DNA of 33,695 nucleotides from Rubrivivax gelatinosus. GTDB taxonomy: Bacteria > Pseudomonadota > Gammaproteobacteria > Burkholderiales > Burkholderiaceae_C. Positions 24,865 through 33,603 of this stretch are shown one piece after another. The notes below the pieces were generated by a model. That model was not told the DNA's origin. It saw only the letters and a program-made list of their open reading frames with translations, and searched no databases. The translations under genes and the position numbers were made by a program. Position 1 is the stretch's first letter, and the number at the start of each line of letters is the position of its first letter. Location: contig NZ_NRRU01000059.1 in the NCBI RefSeq assembly GCF_016583785.1, positions 1-33,695 on the forward strand. The letters run 5' to 3'.

Positions 24865-25089
24865 GATCCGGGGGGATCCTCCAGTGACGGATGTGTCCAA
24901 ACCCCCGCCCGGTGGCCCCGCGGGCGGGCATGGCCGCCGACGCCGGCGCGCCTTGGTGGCGCCGTGTGTTTTTCGTCAGGCGAACCGGCCATTCTACCGG
25001 CGGGGGGCGTCGCGGGCCGGGGGCCGGCGAGTCTCCGAGCGCCGTAGTCTTGTGTCTAGAATGCCCGTTTGCTGTCACGTTCCCCCCGA
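24865..25089. promoter_or_regulatory. Divergent promoter region, Rieske operon and xseB-ispA-dxs
   Basis: This 225-bp intergenic region contains no gene. Towards xseB, TAGAAT at about 25057-25062 could be a -10 element, but no good -35 is seen 17 bp upstream. Towards the Rieske gene only the ribosome-binding site GGAGG is clear. No operator dyad stands out. Confidence 0.35.
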
Positions 25090-25320
25090 ATGTCGTCCGT
25101 ACCCGCCCCGCAGGAGCCCGCCAGCTACGAGCAGGCCGTCGCCGAACTGGACCGCCTGGTCCAGCAGATGGAGACCGGCCAGTTGCCGCTGGATCAGTTG
25201 CTCGACGGCTACAGGCGCGGCAGCGAATTGCTGGCCTTTTGTCGTAACCGGCTGCAGGCGGTCGAGGAACAGGTCAAGCTACTTGACGATGGACAGCTGA
25301 AGACATGGAGCGCACCCTGA
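25090..25320 (+). CDS. xseB: Exodeoxyribonuclease VII small subunit
   Basis: A 76-residue XseB protein. The helical hairpin [20 protein letters not shown] followed by [20 protein letters not shown] and [11 protein letters not shown] is the standard sequence of the subunit that regulates XseA in exonuclease VII. The ATG at 25090 was picked because the helix begins about 12 residues later, as in homologues. The stop lies 16 bp inside ispA, so translation of the two is coupled. xseB-ispA-dxs is a common order in beta- and gammaproteobacteria. Confidence 0.95.
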   Translation: MSSVPAPQEPASYEQAVAELDRLVQQMETGQLPLDQLLDGYRRGSELLAFCRNRLQAVEEQVKLLDDGQLKTWSAP

Positions 25321-26195
25321 ATTTCGATCACTGGGCGCGGCGCGAACTTGACGCGGTCGAGGCCGCGCTCGATGCGTGGGTTCCCGCGGACACACCTGCC
25401 GGCCTCGGCGAGGCGATGCGTTACGGCGTGCTCGACGGCGGCAAGCGCCTGCGTCCGCTGCTGGTGCTCGCCGCCTGCCAGGCGCTGGGCGGCGCACGCG
25501 AAGCGGCGCTGCGCAGCGCGGTCGCGGTGGAACTGATCCACGCCTATTCGCTGGTGCACGACGACATGCCGTGCATGGACAACGACGTGCTGCGCCGCGG
25601 CAAGCCGACGGTGCACGTGAAGTACGGCGAAGCCCAGGCGATGCTCGCCGGCGACGCGATGCAGGCCCTGGCCTTCGAGGTGCTGACGCCCGACGCGGGC
25701 GTCGAGCCCGCGCTGCAGGCGCGCCTGGTGCGGCTGCTGGCGCGTGCCGCCGGCCACGCCGGCATGGCCGGCGGCCAGGCGATCGACCTCGCCAACACCG
25801 GCCGCCTGCTCGACGAGGCGACGCTGCGCGAGATGCACCGCAAGAAGACCGGCGCGCTGCTGCTGGCGAGCGTGCAGATGGGTGCTGCCTGCGGCGCACC
25901 CGACGAGACCACCTGGCGGGCGCTGTCTGAGTATGGCGAGGCGATCGGCCTCGCATTCCAGGTCGTCGACGACATCCTCGACTGCACCCAGGGCTCGGAC
26001 AAGCTCGGCAAGACCGCCGGCAAGGACCTGGACGCGAACAAGCCGACCTACGTCTCGGTGCTCGGGATGGAGGCTGCCCGCCGCCATGCGCAGGAACTGC
26101 GGGTGGCGGCTCATGCTGCGCTGGCGCGTGCCGGCCTGGCCGACGCGGCAGCGCTGGCCGCGATCGCCGACAAGGTGGTGGAACGGGATAACTGA
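25305..26195 (+). CDS. ispA: Farnesyl diphosphate synthase (short-chain polyprenyl synthase)
   Basis: A 296-residue E-type polyprenyl synthase that condenses dimethylallyl or geranyl diphosphate with isopentenyl diphosphate. The first Asp-rich motif is DDMPCMDND at 86-94 and the second DDILD at 222-226. [12 protein letters not shown] (45-56) and the KKTGALL motif (180-186) agree with IspA. The short residue pair before the first Asp motif (Tyr81, Ser82) suits farnesyl or geranyl chain length, though the product is not certain. It overlaps xseB by 16 bp and precedes dxs by 108 bp. The product feeds carotenoids, ubiquinone and, through geranylgeranyl diphosphate, the bacteriochlorophyll side chain. 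Confidence 0.95.
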   Translation: MERTLNFDHWARRELDAVEAALDAWVPADTPAGLGEAMRYGVLDGGKRLRPLLVLAACQALGGAREAALRSAVAVELIHAYSLVHDDMPCMDNDVLRRGKPTVHVKYGEAQAMLAGDAMQALAFEVLTPDAGVEPALQARLVRLLARAAGHAGMAGGQAIDLANTGRLLDEATLREMHRKKTGALLLASVQMGAACGAPDETTWRALSEYGEAIGLAFQVVDDILDCTQGSDKLGKTAGKDLDANKPTYVSVLGMEAARRHAQELRVAAHAALARAGLADAAALAAIADKVVERDN

Positions 26196-26303
26196 ACTGA
26201 CAGCTTGTACCCGATGCCGGCCGGCGGGAGGCGGACGGCGGCGGGAGTGGTTCGTGGTGCCGTCCCCGGCACCGCGGCTCGTCCAGCGCGGTGGAAAACT
26301 GAC
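26196..26303 (+). promoter_or_regulatory. ispA-dxs spacer with a small hairpin
   Basis: The 108-bp spacer has GGTGCC (26256-26261), a six-base loop and GGCACC (26268-26273), which can form a small hairpin about 30 bases before the dxs start. No terminator tract or promoter is clear. A GTGGAAAACTGAC context precedes the dxs ATG. Confidence 0.3.
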
Positions 26304-28190
26304 ATGAGCAAAATCCTCGATTCGATCCAGACGCCCGCCGATCTGCGCCGCATGGCGCGCAGCGACTTGCCCGCGCTCGCGCGCGAAGTGCGCGAGTTCG
26401 TCCTGAACACCGTCAGCCAGACCGGCGGCCACCTCGGCAGCAACCTGGGCACGGTCGAGCTGACGGTCGCGCTGCACTACGTGTTCAACACGCCGCACGA
26501 CCGCATCGTCTGGGACGTGGGCCACCAGACCTATCCGCACAAGGTGCTGACGGGCCGGCGCGAGCGCATGCACACGCTGCGCCAGCTCGGCGGCATCGCC
26601 GGCTTCCCGCGCCGCGACGAGAGCGAGTACGACACCTTCGCCACCGGCCACAGCTCGACCAGCATCAGCGCCGCGCTCGGCATGGCGATGGCGGCCAAGC
26701 AGAAGGGCGAGGACCGCAAGGCGATCGCCGTCATCGGCGACGGCTCGATGACCGCCGGCATGGCCTTCGAGGCGCTGAACAACGCCGGCGTCAGCCACGC
26801 CGGCGTGCACGCCGACATCCTGGTCGTGCTCAACGACAACGACATGTCGATCAGCCCGCCGGTGGGCGCGCTGAACAAGCACCTGGCGCGGCTGATGAGC
26901 GGCAACTTCTACGCCGCCGCGCGCGAAGGTGCCAAGGCGGTGCTGAAGGCCGCGCCGCCGCTGTTCGAGCTGGCGCGCCGCTTCGAGGAGCACGCCAAGG
27001 GCATGGTCGTGCCCGGCACGATCTTCGAGGAGTTCGGCTTCAACTACGTCGGCCCGATCGACGGCCACGACCTCGACGCGCTGATCCCGACGCTGGAGAA
27101 CCTGCGCAACAAGAAGGGCCCGCAGTTCCTGCACGTGGTGACGAAGAAGGGCTACGGCTACAAGATGGCCGAAGCCGACCCGGTCAAGTACCACGCCGCC
27201 AGCGGCCGCTTCAACCCGGCCGAAGGCTTCCCGAAGAGCAGCGGCGGCAAGCCGACCTTCACCCAGATCTTCGGCCAGTGGCTGTGCGACATGGCCGAGG
27301 CCGACGAGCGCCTCGTGGGCATCACGCCGGCGATGCGCGAAGGCTCGGGCATGGTCGAGTTCCACAAGCGCTTCCCGCGCCGCTACCACGACGTCGGCAT
27401 CGCCGAGCAGCACGCGGTGACGTTTGCCGCCGGCCTGGCCTGCGAGGGGCTCAAGCCCGTGGTCGCGATCTACAGCACCTTCCTGCAGCGCGCCTACGAC
27501 CAGCTGGTGCACGACGTCGCGCTGCAGAACCTGCCGGTGGTGTTTGCGCTCGACCGCGGCGGCATCGTCGGCGCCGACGGCCCGACGCACGCCGGCGTCT
27601 ACGACATCGCCTTCATCCGCTGCATCCCGAACTGCGCGCTGCTGGCGCCCAGCGACGAAAACGAATGCCGCCTGGCGCTGACCACCGCCTACCGCCGCGA
27701 CCAGCCGGTAGCGGTGCGCTACCCGCGCGGCAGCGGCACCGGTGTCGCCGTCGACCCCGGCCTGGGCGAATGGGAGTGGGGCAAGGGCGTCGTGCGCCGC
27801 GAAGGCCAGCGCACCGCGATCCTGGCCTTCGGCACGATGCTGCAGCCGGCGCTGGCCGCGGCCGCGAAGCTCGACGCCACCGTCGTCGACATGCGTTTCG
27901 TGAAGCCGCTGGACGAGGCGCTGGTGCTCGAGATGGCGCGCCGCCACGACGCCATCGTCACCGTCGAGGAAGGCTGCGTGATGGGCGGTGCCGGCAGTGC
28001 GGTCGGCGAGTGCCTGGCCGCGGCCGGCGTCGCGCTGCCGCTGCTGCACCTGGGCATCCCCGACCGCTTCGTCGAACACGGCGACCCGGTCAAGCTGCTG
28101 TCGCTGTGCGGGCTGGACGCCGAAGGCATCGAGGCTTCGATCCGCAAGCGTTTCGGCACCCGCCCGGCGCTGGCTGCGGTCAACGGCTGA
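26304..28190 (+). CDS. dxs: 1-deoxy-D-xylulose-5-phosphate synthase
   Basis: A 628-residue thiamine-diphosphate enzyme that makes 1-deoxyxylulose 5-phosphate from pyruvate and glyceraldehyde 3-phosphate, the entry step of the MEP isoprenoid pathway. The TPP-binding block begins GDGSMTAG at 145-152 and ends LNDND at 176-180. GHLGSNLG (42-49) and [15 protein letters not shown] (71-85) come before it. The catalytic Glu368 is in [15 protein letters not shown]. Length matches the family (about 620-640). The ATG at 26304 starts the conserved [13 protein letters not shown]. It is the last gene of the xseB-ispA-dxs set, and a hairpin follows its stop. Confidence 0.97.
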   Translation: MSKILDSIQTPADLRRMARSDLPALAREVREFVLNTVSQTGGHLGSNLGTVELTVALHYVFNTPHDRIVWDVGHQTYPHKVLTGRRERMHTLRQLGGIAGFPRRDESEYDTFATGHSSTSISAALGMAMAAKQKGEDRKAIAVIGDGSMTAGMAFEALNNAGVSHAGVHADILVVLNDNDMSISPPVGALNKHLARLMSGNFYAAAREGAKAVLKAAPPLFELARRFEEHAKGMVVPGTIFEEFGFNYVGPIDGHDLDALIPTLENLRNKKGPQFLHVVTKKGYGYKMAEADPVKYHAASGRFNPAEGFPKSSGGKPTFTQIFGQWLCDMAEADERLVGITPAMREGSGMVEFHKRFPRRYHDVGIAEQHAVTFAAGLACEGLKPVVAIYSTFLQRAYDQLVHDVALQNLPVVFALDRGGIVGADGPTHAGVYDIAFIRCIPNCALLAPSDENECRLALTTAYRRDQPVAVRYPRGSGTGVAVDPGLGEWEWGKGVVRREGQRTAILAFGTMLQPALAAAAKLDATVVDMRFVKPLDEALVLEMARRHDAIVTVEEGCVMGGAGSAVGECLAAAGVALPLLHLGIPDRFVEHGDPVKLLSLCGLDAEGIEASIRKRFGTRPALAAVNG

Positions 28191-28214
28191 CGCGCCGTCA
28201 CCCGCTGTCGCCCA

Positions 28215-28240
28215 CGAAGGCCGCCTGCGGGCGGCCTTCG
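28215..28240 (+). terminator. Hairpin after dxs
   Basis: CGAAGGCCGCC (28215-28225), loop TGCG, GGCGGCCTTCG (28230-28240) is a perfect 11-bp stem 25 bp after the dxs stop, followed by ACTTGATTGA rather than a U run. It probably ends the xseB-ispA-dxs transcript and separates it from folE2. Confidence 0.75.
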
Positions 28241-28311
28241 ACTTGATTGAACACTGCGTGGAAACCCTCAGAGCGACCGCCTCGTCGAACGCAGGCATCA
28301 TTCAGTCCGAG

Positions 28312-29112
28312 ATGACGAACCTGACCGACGCCCTCCACATTCCCGACACCCAGAGCGCACGCGACGAACGCCACGTCGCGATCCAGCGTGTCGGCGTCAA
28401 GGACCTTCGCTACCCGCTGCAGCTGCGTGTCGCCGGTGCGGTGCAGGCGACGGCCGCGTCGTGGACGCTGGACGTCGCGCTGCCGGCCGAGCAGAAGGGC
28501 ACGCACATGTCGCGCTTCGTCGCCTGGCTGGACGCGCTCGACGAACCGCTGGACGCCGCCGCACTGGCGCGCCGCCATGCCGCGATGCTGGAGAAGCTGG
28601 GCGCGCACGAAGGCCGTGTCGAGGCTTCGTTCGCCTTCTTCCTGAGGAAGCGCGCGCCGGTCACGGGGCTGCAGAGCCTGCTCGACTACCAGGGCCGCTG
28701 GATCGCCGAGACGCGGCTGGACGGCGGCAACCCGCGCACCACGCTGTGGGCCGAGGTCGCGGTGCCGGTGAAGAGCCTGTGCCCGTGTTCGAAGGAGATC
28801 TCGGACTACGGCGCGCACAACCAGCGCTCGATCGTCACGATCCGCGTCGAACTGCTGCAGCCGGTCGAATGGCACGAACTGGTGCGTTTCGCCGAGGACG
28901 AGGCTTCGAGCGAGATCTGGCCGATGTTGAAGCGCAGCGACGAGAAGTGGGTCACCGAGCGTGCCTACGAGAACCCGAAGTTCGTCGAGGATCTGGTGCG
29001 CGACGTCGCCCTGCGCCTGAACGCCGAGCCCCGGATCGGCCGCTACGTGGTCGAGGTCGAGAACTTCGAGTCGATCCACAACCACTCGGCCTGGGCGCGC
29101 ATCGAAAGGTAG
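28312..29112 (+). CDS. folE2: GTP cyclohydrolase FolE2 (type IB)
   Basis: A 266-residue GTP cyclohydrolase of the IB type, which opens GTP to dihydroneopterin triphosphate for folate and, through QueD, queuosine. Cys157 and Cys159 in [21 protein letters not shown] (read in parts: the CPC pair, then His169) and KGTHMSRF at 62-69 are family hallmarks. The enzyme uses other metals when Zn is short and is often Zur-controlled. No Zur box was seen in the 71 bp between the dxs hairpin and the start. The ATG at 28312 gives the conserved IPDTQ start. Its stop is followed by a nest of palindromes. Confidence 0.95.
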   Translation: MTNLTDALHIPDTQSARDERHVAIQRVGVKDLRYPLQLRVAGAVQATAASWTLDVALPAEQKGTHMSRFVAWLDALDEPLDAAALARRHAAMLEKLGAHEGRVEASFAFFLRKRAPVTGLQSLLDYQGRWIAETRLDGGNPRTTLWAEVAVPVKSLCPCSKEISDYGAHNQRSIVTIRVELLQPVEWHELVRFAEDEASSEIWPMLKRSDEKWVTERAYENPKFVEDLVRDVALRLNAEPRIGRYVVEVENFESIHNHSAWARIER

Positions 29113-29124
29113 GCCCACCCCCGT

Positions 29125-29191
29125 AGCGCCTTCGGCGCTCCCCCTCTAGGGGGCACCGCCGGTGGCCCGGCGAAGCCGGTCCACCGGCGGT
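29125..29191. repeat. Palindrome cluster (REP-like) between folE2 and fliR
   Basis: Three dyads follow one another: AGCGCC-TTC-GGCGCT (29125-29139); CCCCC-TCTA-GGGGG (29140-29153); and ACCGCCGGTGG (29155-29165) paired perfectly with CCACCGGCGGT (29181-29191), with a nested CCGGC-GAA-GCCGG (29167-29179) in its loop. Similar arrays, a CCTTCGG hairpin next to a C-run/G-run hairpin, occur between genes in many Burkholderiales as I remember them. The site lies between the stops of folE2 and fliR and may act as a bidirectional terminator. A search of the genome for further copies would settle whether it is a dispersed repeat. Confidence 0.7.
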
Positions 29192-29215
29192 CGCTTGAGG
29201 CGGGGCCGAGAAACG

Positions 29216-29977
29216 CTACTGGAAGAACGCCAGCAGGCGCTCCAGCGCCATCGTGAACGGCGCTTCCATGCCCGGCAGCGTCAGCAGCATGCCCAGCAGG
29301 CCGACGCCCAGCGTCACCGGGAAGCCGATCGAGAACACGTTCATCTGCGGCGCCACGCGCGAGACCGCGCCGAGCACGATGTTGACGAACAGCAGCATCG
29401 CCAGCAGCGGCAGCGCGATCCACAGCCCGGTGCTGAAGATCTCGGCCGCCCACAGGTGCGGCCGCGCCTGGCGCAGGAACTCGAAAGGCTCGGGCCCGAC
29501 CGGGAACGCGGTGAAGCTCTGCACCAGCGCGGCGATGACCAGCAGGTGGCCGTTGGCGACGATGAACAGCCACGCGATCATCGTGCCGTAGAAACGGCTG
29601 GTCGCGGTTGCGGCCGAGCCGCGCAGCGGGTCGAAGAAGCCGGCGAAGTTCAGCCCCATCTGCAGGCCGATGATCTCGCCGGCGAACTCCACCGTCGCGA
29701 AGACGATGCGCACCGCAAAGCCCAGCGACAGCCCGATCAGCACCTGCTGCACGATCATCAGGAAGGCGATCGGCGAGTCCAGCGGCACCGGCGCCACCGC
29801 CGGCAGCGAGGGCTGGGCGCAGAAGGCGATCAGCGCCGCCAGGCCGATGCGCACCCGTGTCGGCACGGTGCGCGTGCCCAGCACCGGCATCGCGGTGAAC
29901 AGCGCCAGCGCGCGCAGAAAAGGCCAGATCAGCGGTGTGATCCAGCCGAGGATCTGCGCTTCGTCGAAGCTGATCAC
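29216..29977 (-). CDS. fliR: Flagellar export-gate protein FliR (GTG start)
   Basis: A 253-residue polytopic membrane protein, the single-copy FliR subunit of the FliP5-Q4-R1 gate in the basal body. The N-terminal FDEAQILGWITPLIWPFLRA, the TRVRIGLAALIAF stretch and VFATVEFAGEIIGLQMGLNF are characteristic. It starts with GTG at 29977, 19 bp after the fliQ stop, with GAAGG upstream. It is the last gene of the fliL-R operon; the palindrome cluster follows its stop. Confidence 0.95.
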   Translation of the reverse strand: MISFDEAQILGWITPLIWPFLRALALFTAMPVLGTRTVPTRVRIGLAALIAFCAQPSLPAVAPVPLDSPIAFLMIVQQVLIGLSLGFAVRIVFATVEFAGEIIGLQMGLNFAGFFDPLRGSAATATSRFYGTMIAWLFIVANGHLLVIAALVQSFTAFPVGPEPFEFLRQARPHLWAAEIFSTGLWIALPLLAMLLFVNIVLGAVSRVAPQMNVFSIGFPVTLGVGLLGMLLTLPGMEAPFTMALERLLAFFQ

Positions 29978-29996
29978 GTGCGGCCCGGTGCGGCCT

Positions 29997-30266
29997 TCAG
30001 CCGACGACGCTCGGGATGGCCTGCAGCGTGCGCTGCAGGTACTCGACCAGCGTCGTGATCATCCACGGCCCGGCGAAGCCCAGCACCGCGGCGGCGGCGA
30101 CGATCTTGGGCACGAAGCTGAGCGTGGCCTCGTTGATCTGGGTCGCGGCCTGCAGCACGCTGACGATCAGGCCGACGGCCATCACGACCAGCAGCAGCGG
30201 CGCCGAAACCATCAGCAGCAGGTACAGGCCCTGCTGGCCCATCGAGAGCACTTGTTGTGCGTCCAT
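29997..30266 (-). CDS. fliQ: Flagellar export-gate protein FliQ
   Basis: An 89-residue protein of two membrane helices, matching the FliQ family in length and sequence: LYLLLMVSAPLLLVVMAVGL, the short loop QAATQINEATLSFVPKI and the second helix up to MITTLVEYLQ. Four copies surround FliP in the gate. It lies 8 bp after fliP and 19 bp before fliR, in the usual order. Confidence 0.96.
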   Translation of the reverse strand: MDAQQVLSMGQQGLYLLLMVSAPLLLVVMAVGLIVSVLQAATQINEATLSFVPKIVAAAAVLGFAGPWMITTLVEYLQRTLQAIPSVVG

Positions 30267-30274
30267 GGCAAATC

Positions 30275-31033
30275 TCAGGTGACGAAGGAGGCCGCGAGCG
30301 AGCCGAGCAGCAGGTTCCAGCCGTCGGCCAGCACGAACAGCATCAGCTTGAACGGCAGCGCCACCAGCACCGGCGACAGCATCATCATCCCCAGGCTCAT
30401 CAGCACGCTGGCGACGATCATGTCGATGATCAGGAACGGGATGAAGATCATGAAGCCGATCTGGAACGCGCTCTTCAACTCGCTGGTGACGAAGGCGGGA
30501 ACGAGCACGCGCAGCGGCACGTTCTCGCTCTTGATCTCGGCCGGCAGCTTGGCGAGCTTGGCGAAGAGCTGGACGTCGCTCTGGCGCGTCTGCTTGAGCA
30601 TGAACTCGCGCATCGGCACCTCGCCGCGTTTCAGGGCCTCGTCGAAGGCGATCTGGTTCTCGGCGAAGGGCTTGTAGGCCTGGTCGTAGACGCGGTCCAG
30701 CGTCGGCGACATCACGAAGAAGGTCAGGAACAGGCTCATGCCGATGATGACCTGGTTCGGCGGCGCGGCCTGCGTACCGAGAGCCTGGCGCAGCAGCGAC
30801 AGCACGATGACGATGCGCGTGAAGCCCGTCATCAGCAGCAGCGTCGCCGGGATGAAGGACAGCGCGGTGAAGAACAGCAGCGTCTGGATCGGCACCGAGT
30901 AGCTGGTGCCGCCGGCGCCCTGGCCGACGAGCAGCGGCAGCCCGCCGCCCACCGCCTGCTGCGCGAAGGCTGCGGCCGGCAGCGCGAGCGTGGCGACGGC
31001 GGCCAGCGAGCGCAGGAGGCGGTCAGTGCGCAT
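30275..31033 (-). CDS. fliP: Flagellar export-gate protein FliP
   Basis: A 252-residue FliP protein with the cleavable signal usual for this family (about 1-25, ending in AAFAQQ). The TM core has [38 protein letters not shown], and the C-terminal [20 protein letters not shown]. Five copies form the gate ring. Its start lies 11 bp inside fliO (translational coupling), and it ends 8 bp before fliQ. Confidence 0.97.
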   Translation of the reverse strand: MRTDRLLRSLAAVATLALPAAAFAQQAVGGGLPLLVGQGAGGTSYSVPIQTLLFFTALSFIPATLLLMTGFTRIVIVLSLLRQALGTQAAPPNQVIIGMSLFLTFFVMSPTLDRVYDQAYKPFAENQIAFDEALKRGEVPMREFMLKQTRQSDVQLFAKLAKLPAEIKSENVPLRVLVPAFVTSELKSAFQIGFMIFIPFLIIDMIVASVLMSLGMMMLSPVLVALPFKLMLFVLADGWNLLLGSLAASFVT

Positions 31034-31376
31034 CGCGGCTCCCGCGGCCCTGCAGCCGGCCCAGCACCTGGGCGAAGGGCGTGGCGTTGCCGGCAGCCGG
31101 CAGCGGCGCGTCTTCCTGGGGCGCCATCGTGTGCAGCGTGCTGATCGAGCCCGGCGTCACGCCGAGCACCAGCCAGCGGCGCTCGTCGCCGGTGCCGACC
31201 TCGACGGTGACGATGCGCTGGGTGTTGGACAGCGGCAGCGCGGCCACCGTGCGCATGCCGGCCGACGAGGCGTTGCGGCCCATCGGCGTGCGTCGCAGCA
31301 GCCACAGTGCCAGCGGGATCATCGCGATGACGGCGGCGAAGGAGAGCAGGGCGCCGAAGCCGGCGGAAAGGTCCAC
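31023..31376 (-). CDS. fliO: Flagellar protein FliO
   Basis: A 117-residue protein with one N-terminal membrane helix (about 5-28) and a small cytosolic domain, [18 protein letters not shown] then [19 protein letters not shown], of FliO type. FliO helps assemble the FliP-FliR complex and is not kept in the finished structure in all species. It sits between fliN and fliP, as in most flagellar operons, and its last 11 bp overlap fliP. The second FliO-like gene beside sctU (8974-9291) shares the plan but not the close sequence. Confidence 0.9.
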   Translation of the reverse strand: MDLSAGFGALLSFAAVIAMIPLALWLLRRTPMGRNASSAGMRTVAALPLSNTQRIVTVEVGTGDERRWLVLGVTPGSISTLHTMAPQEDAPLPAAGNATPFAQVLGRLQGRGSRDAH

Positions 31377-31386
31377 GGTCTTGTCC

Positions 31387-31821
31387 TCAGGTGCGCGAGA
31401 GCCGGCGCATGCGCTCGCTCGGCGTCACGATGTCGGTCAGGCGGATGCCGAACTTGTCGTTGACGACCACGACCTCGCCCTGGGCGATGAGGTAGCCGTT
31501 GACGAGCACGTCCATCGGTTCGCCGGCCATCGCGTCGAGTTCGACGACCGAGCCCTGGGCGAGCTGCAGGATGTGCTTGATCGGGATGCGGGTGCGGCCG
31601 AGTTCGACGGTGAGCTGGACGGGGATGTCCAGGATCATGTTGATGTCGTTGCCCGAGGCCGAGTTCGCGCCGGTGGGGGCGAAGTTCGTGAACGCGGCGG
31701 GCGAGACCGACTCGGCGGCGGCCCGCACTTCCGAGGCGACCTCGGGTTCCTTGGTCTCGGACAGCGCCGCCGCCCATTCGGCGGCCATGCGGTCCTCTTC
31801 GGACATGTTGGGGTCAGCCAT
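31387..31821 (-). CDS. fliN: Flagellar motor switch protein FliN
   Basis: A 144-residue C-ring component. The C-terminal SpoA domain (about 62-140) has ILDIPVQLTVELGRTRIPIK, VVELDAMAGEPMDVLVNGYL and GEVVVVNDKFGIRLTDIV. The N-terminal 60 residues are acidic and probably flexible, a common extension in betaproteobacteria. FliN works with FliM in switching rotation and in export. The ATG overlaps the end of fliM by 8 bp; fliO follows after 10 bp. Confidence 0.96.
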   Translation of the reverse strand: MADPNMSEEDRMAAEWAAALSETKEPEVASEVRAAAESVSPAAFTNFAPTGANSASGNDINMILDIPVQLTVELGRTRIPIKHILQLAQGSVVELDAMAGEPMDVLVNGYLIAQGEVVVVNDKFGIRLTDIVTPSERMRRLSRT

Positions 31822-32818
31822 GATGTTGGTCTCCGAGCCAGCCGACGTTCGGGCTGGTGAGCATTCGATCGATCTTGATCGCGTAGCGGCCGTTGGTCGT
31901 GCCGTAGTGGCAGTCGAAGATGGGCACGCCGTCGATCTTGGCCTTGATCATCTGGTCCAGGTCGAGCTCGATGAAGTCGCCCGGCTTGAACGACAACAGC
32001 TGCTCGACGGTCGCCGGCGCGTGCCCGAGCTCGGCCACGAGGTCGACCTCGGCGGCCTGGATCTGGTGCTTGAGCAGGTTGACCCAGCGCCGGTCGGGTT
32101 CGGCCGAATCGCCCTGGATCGTCGAGTACAGGACGTCGCGGATCGGCTCCAGCGTCGAGTACGGGATGCAGAAGTGCACCGCGCCGCTGGTCTCGCCGAT
32201 CTCGAGCGTGAACGCGGTCGAGACCACGATCTCGCTGGGTGTGGCGATGTTCGCGAACTGCGGCTGCATCTCCGAGCGCTGGTACTCGAGCTCGAGCGGA
32301 TAGATGCCGTGCCAGGCGCGCTTGTACTCGGCGATGATGCACTCGACCAGGCGCAGGATGACGCGCAGCTCGGTGGGCGAGAAGTCGCGGCCTTCGATGC
32401 GCGTGTGGAACTTGCCGGCGCCGCCGAAGAGCGCGTCGATGACGGCGAAGACGACGTTCGGATCGCAGACGATCAGCCCCGAGCCGCGCAGCGGCTTGAC
32501 CGACACCAGGTTGAAGTTCGTCGGCACCACGATCTCGCGCAGGAAGGCGCTGAACTTCTGCACCTTGATGCCGCCGATCGAGACTTCCGGCGACTTGCGG
32601 ATCAGGTTGAACAGGCCGATGCGGATGTTGCGGGCGAAGCGCTCGTTGATCACCTCCATCGTCGGCATGCGGCCGCGGACGATGCGCTCCTGGGAGGAGA
32701 GGTCGTAGTCGCGGATGCCGCCGGCGGTCTGCTCCTCCTGCTCGAGCTTCTGGCTTTCGCCGGTGATGCCCTGCAGCAGTGCGTCGACTTCGTCCTGCGA
32801 GAGGATCTGCTGGTTCAT
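31814..32818 (-). CDS. fliM: Flagellar motor switch protein FliM
   Basis: A 334-residue C-ring protein. The N-terminal CheY-P-binding peptide LSQDEVDALLQGI is at 6-18. The middle domain includes RGRMPTMEVINERFARNI and the GGxG-type motif FGGAGKFHTRIEGRDFSPTE (read from Phe). The C-terminal SpoA-like domain binds FliN. Chemotaxis signals reach the motor here. Length fits the family. It starts 10 bp after the fliL stop and overlaps fliN by 8 bp. Confidence 0.97.
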   Translation of the reverse strand: MNQQILSQDEVDALLQGITGESQKLEQEEQTAGGIRDYDLSSQERIVRGRMPTMEVINERFARNIRIGLFNLIRKSPEVSIGGIKVQKFSAFLREIVVPTNFNLVSVKPLRGSGLIVCDPNVVFAVIDALFGGAGKFHTRIEGRDFSPTELRVILRLVECIIAEYKRAWHGIYPLELEYQRSEMQPQFANIATPSEIVVSTAFTLEIGETSGAVHFCIPYSTLEPIRDVLYSTIQGDSAEPDRRWVNLLKHQIQAAEVDLVAELGHAPATVEQLLSFKPGDFIELDLDQMIKAKIDGVPIFDCHYGTTNGRYAIKIDRMLTSPNVGWLGDQHHG

Positions 32819-32828
32819 CGAGAGGCAG

Positions 32829-33434
32829 TCACTGGATGATGAAGTTCGAGAACTGCACGGCCGTGATCGGCATCTCCTCGGCCTTCTTCTTGGACTTCTT
32901 CTTCTTCGGTTTGTCCTCGTCGTCGGCGGCCTTCTCCTCGGGATCCTCCACCTCGTAACCCATCGCACGCGAGGCCTCGCGCCGCACCTGCTCGGCGAAC
33001 TTGGCCTTGCCTTCGCGGTCGCCGAGCTGCTCGGCGGTCTTGTCGGCCAGCGCCATCAGGATGTTGTTGCGGATCGCCGGCATGTAGGCCTTGATCTTGT
33101 CGCCCAGGTGCGCGTCGGCCACTTCCAGCGTGATGCCGACCTGCGCGTAGCGCTCGGAGTCGCGGTCGGCCAGGTTCACGGTGAACGGATCCAGCGGCAC
33201 GAAGGTGGGCACGGCCTTGGGGTCGTGCTTGGCTTCGGCCTTGGCCGGGGCTTCGGCTCCGTCCTCGCCTTCTTCGGTCGCGGCGGCGTTCTTCTTCATC
33301 ATGAAGACGGCGGCGCCGCCGCCCAGAGCGAGCACGGCCACCAGGGCGCCGATGATGATCAGCAGCTTCTTCTTGCCTTTTTTCGGCGCGACTGCATCGG
33401 TTGCAGCAGCGGCGGCGGGGGCGGCGGTGGCCAT
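32829..33434 (-). CDS. fliL: Flagellar basal body-associated protein FliL
   Basis: A 201-residue inner-membrane protein that associates with the stator. A single membrane helix (24-46, after KKGKKK) is followed by an acidic linker and the periplasmic FliL domain: VPTFVPLDPFTVNLADRDSE, then KAYMPAIRNNILMALADKTA. The C-terminal end has an unusual charged insert, acidic (EEKAADDED) followed by KPKKKKSKKK at 175-184, before the conserved MPITAVQFSNFIIQ close. The ATG at 33434 has AAGGAG 8 bases upstream, the best ribosome-binding site in the operon, so fliL is probably the first gene of the fliL-R run, or begins after fliK with its own signal. Confidence 0.95.
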   Translation of the reverse strand: MATAAPAAAAATDAVAPKKGKKKLLIIIGALVAVLALGGGAAVFMMKKNAAATEEGEDGAEAPAKAEAKHDPKAVPTFVPLDPFTVNLADRDSERYAQVGITLEVADAHLGDKIKAYMPAIRNNILMALADKTAEQLGDREGKAKFAEQVRREASRAMGYEVEDPEEKAADDEDKPKKKKSKKKAEEMPITAVQFSNFIIQ

Positions 33435-33603
33435 CGGACGAACTCCTTCCAGTCGGGGCGCCCGCCGCAGGCCAGCGGCCATCGACGGGCATGGAAGGGA
33501 TTATTCGGGTCCGGCCCGCGGCGAAAGCGCCGATAAGCGGCTCTAAATGCCGGCTTAAGCGGCCCGCGTGATGGCCTGCGGCGCTGGCGCGCCGAACGCC
33601 CGC

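Noticed and set aside
25209..28301. Very long open frame on the minus strand opposite ispA and dxs (over 1000 codons)
   Set aside because: It is Arg/Ala/His/Gln-rich with no domain, and lies opposite two certain genes. High GC and codon bias create long antisense frames throughout this window.
33529..33536. Perfect sigma-28 -10 sequence GCCGATAA on the plus strand between fliL and the fliK-like end
   Set aside because: It points away from fliL, antisense to the fliK-like gene, and no TAAA-like -35 is found 15 bp upstream (TCCG there).
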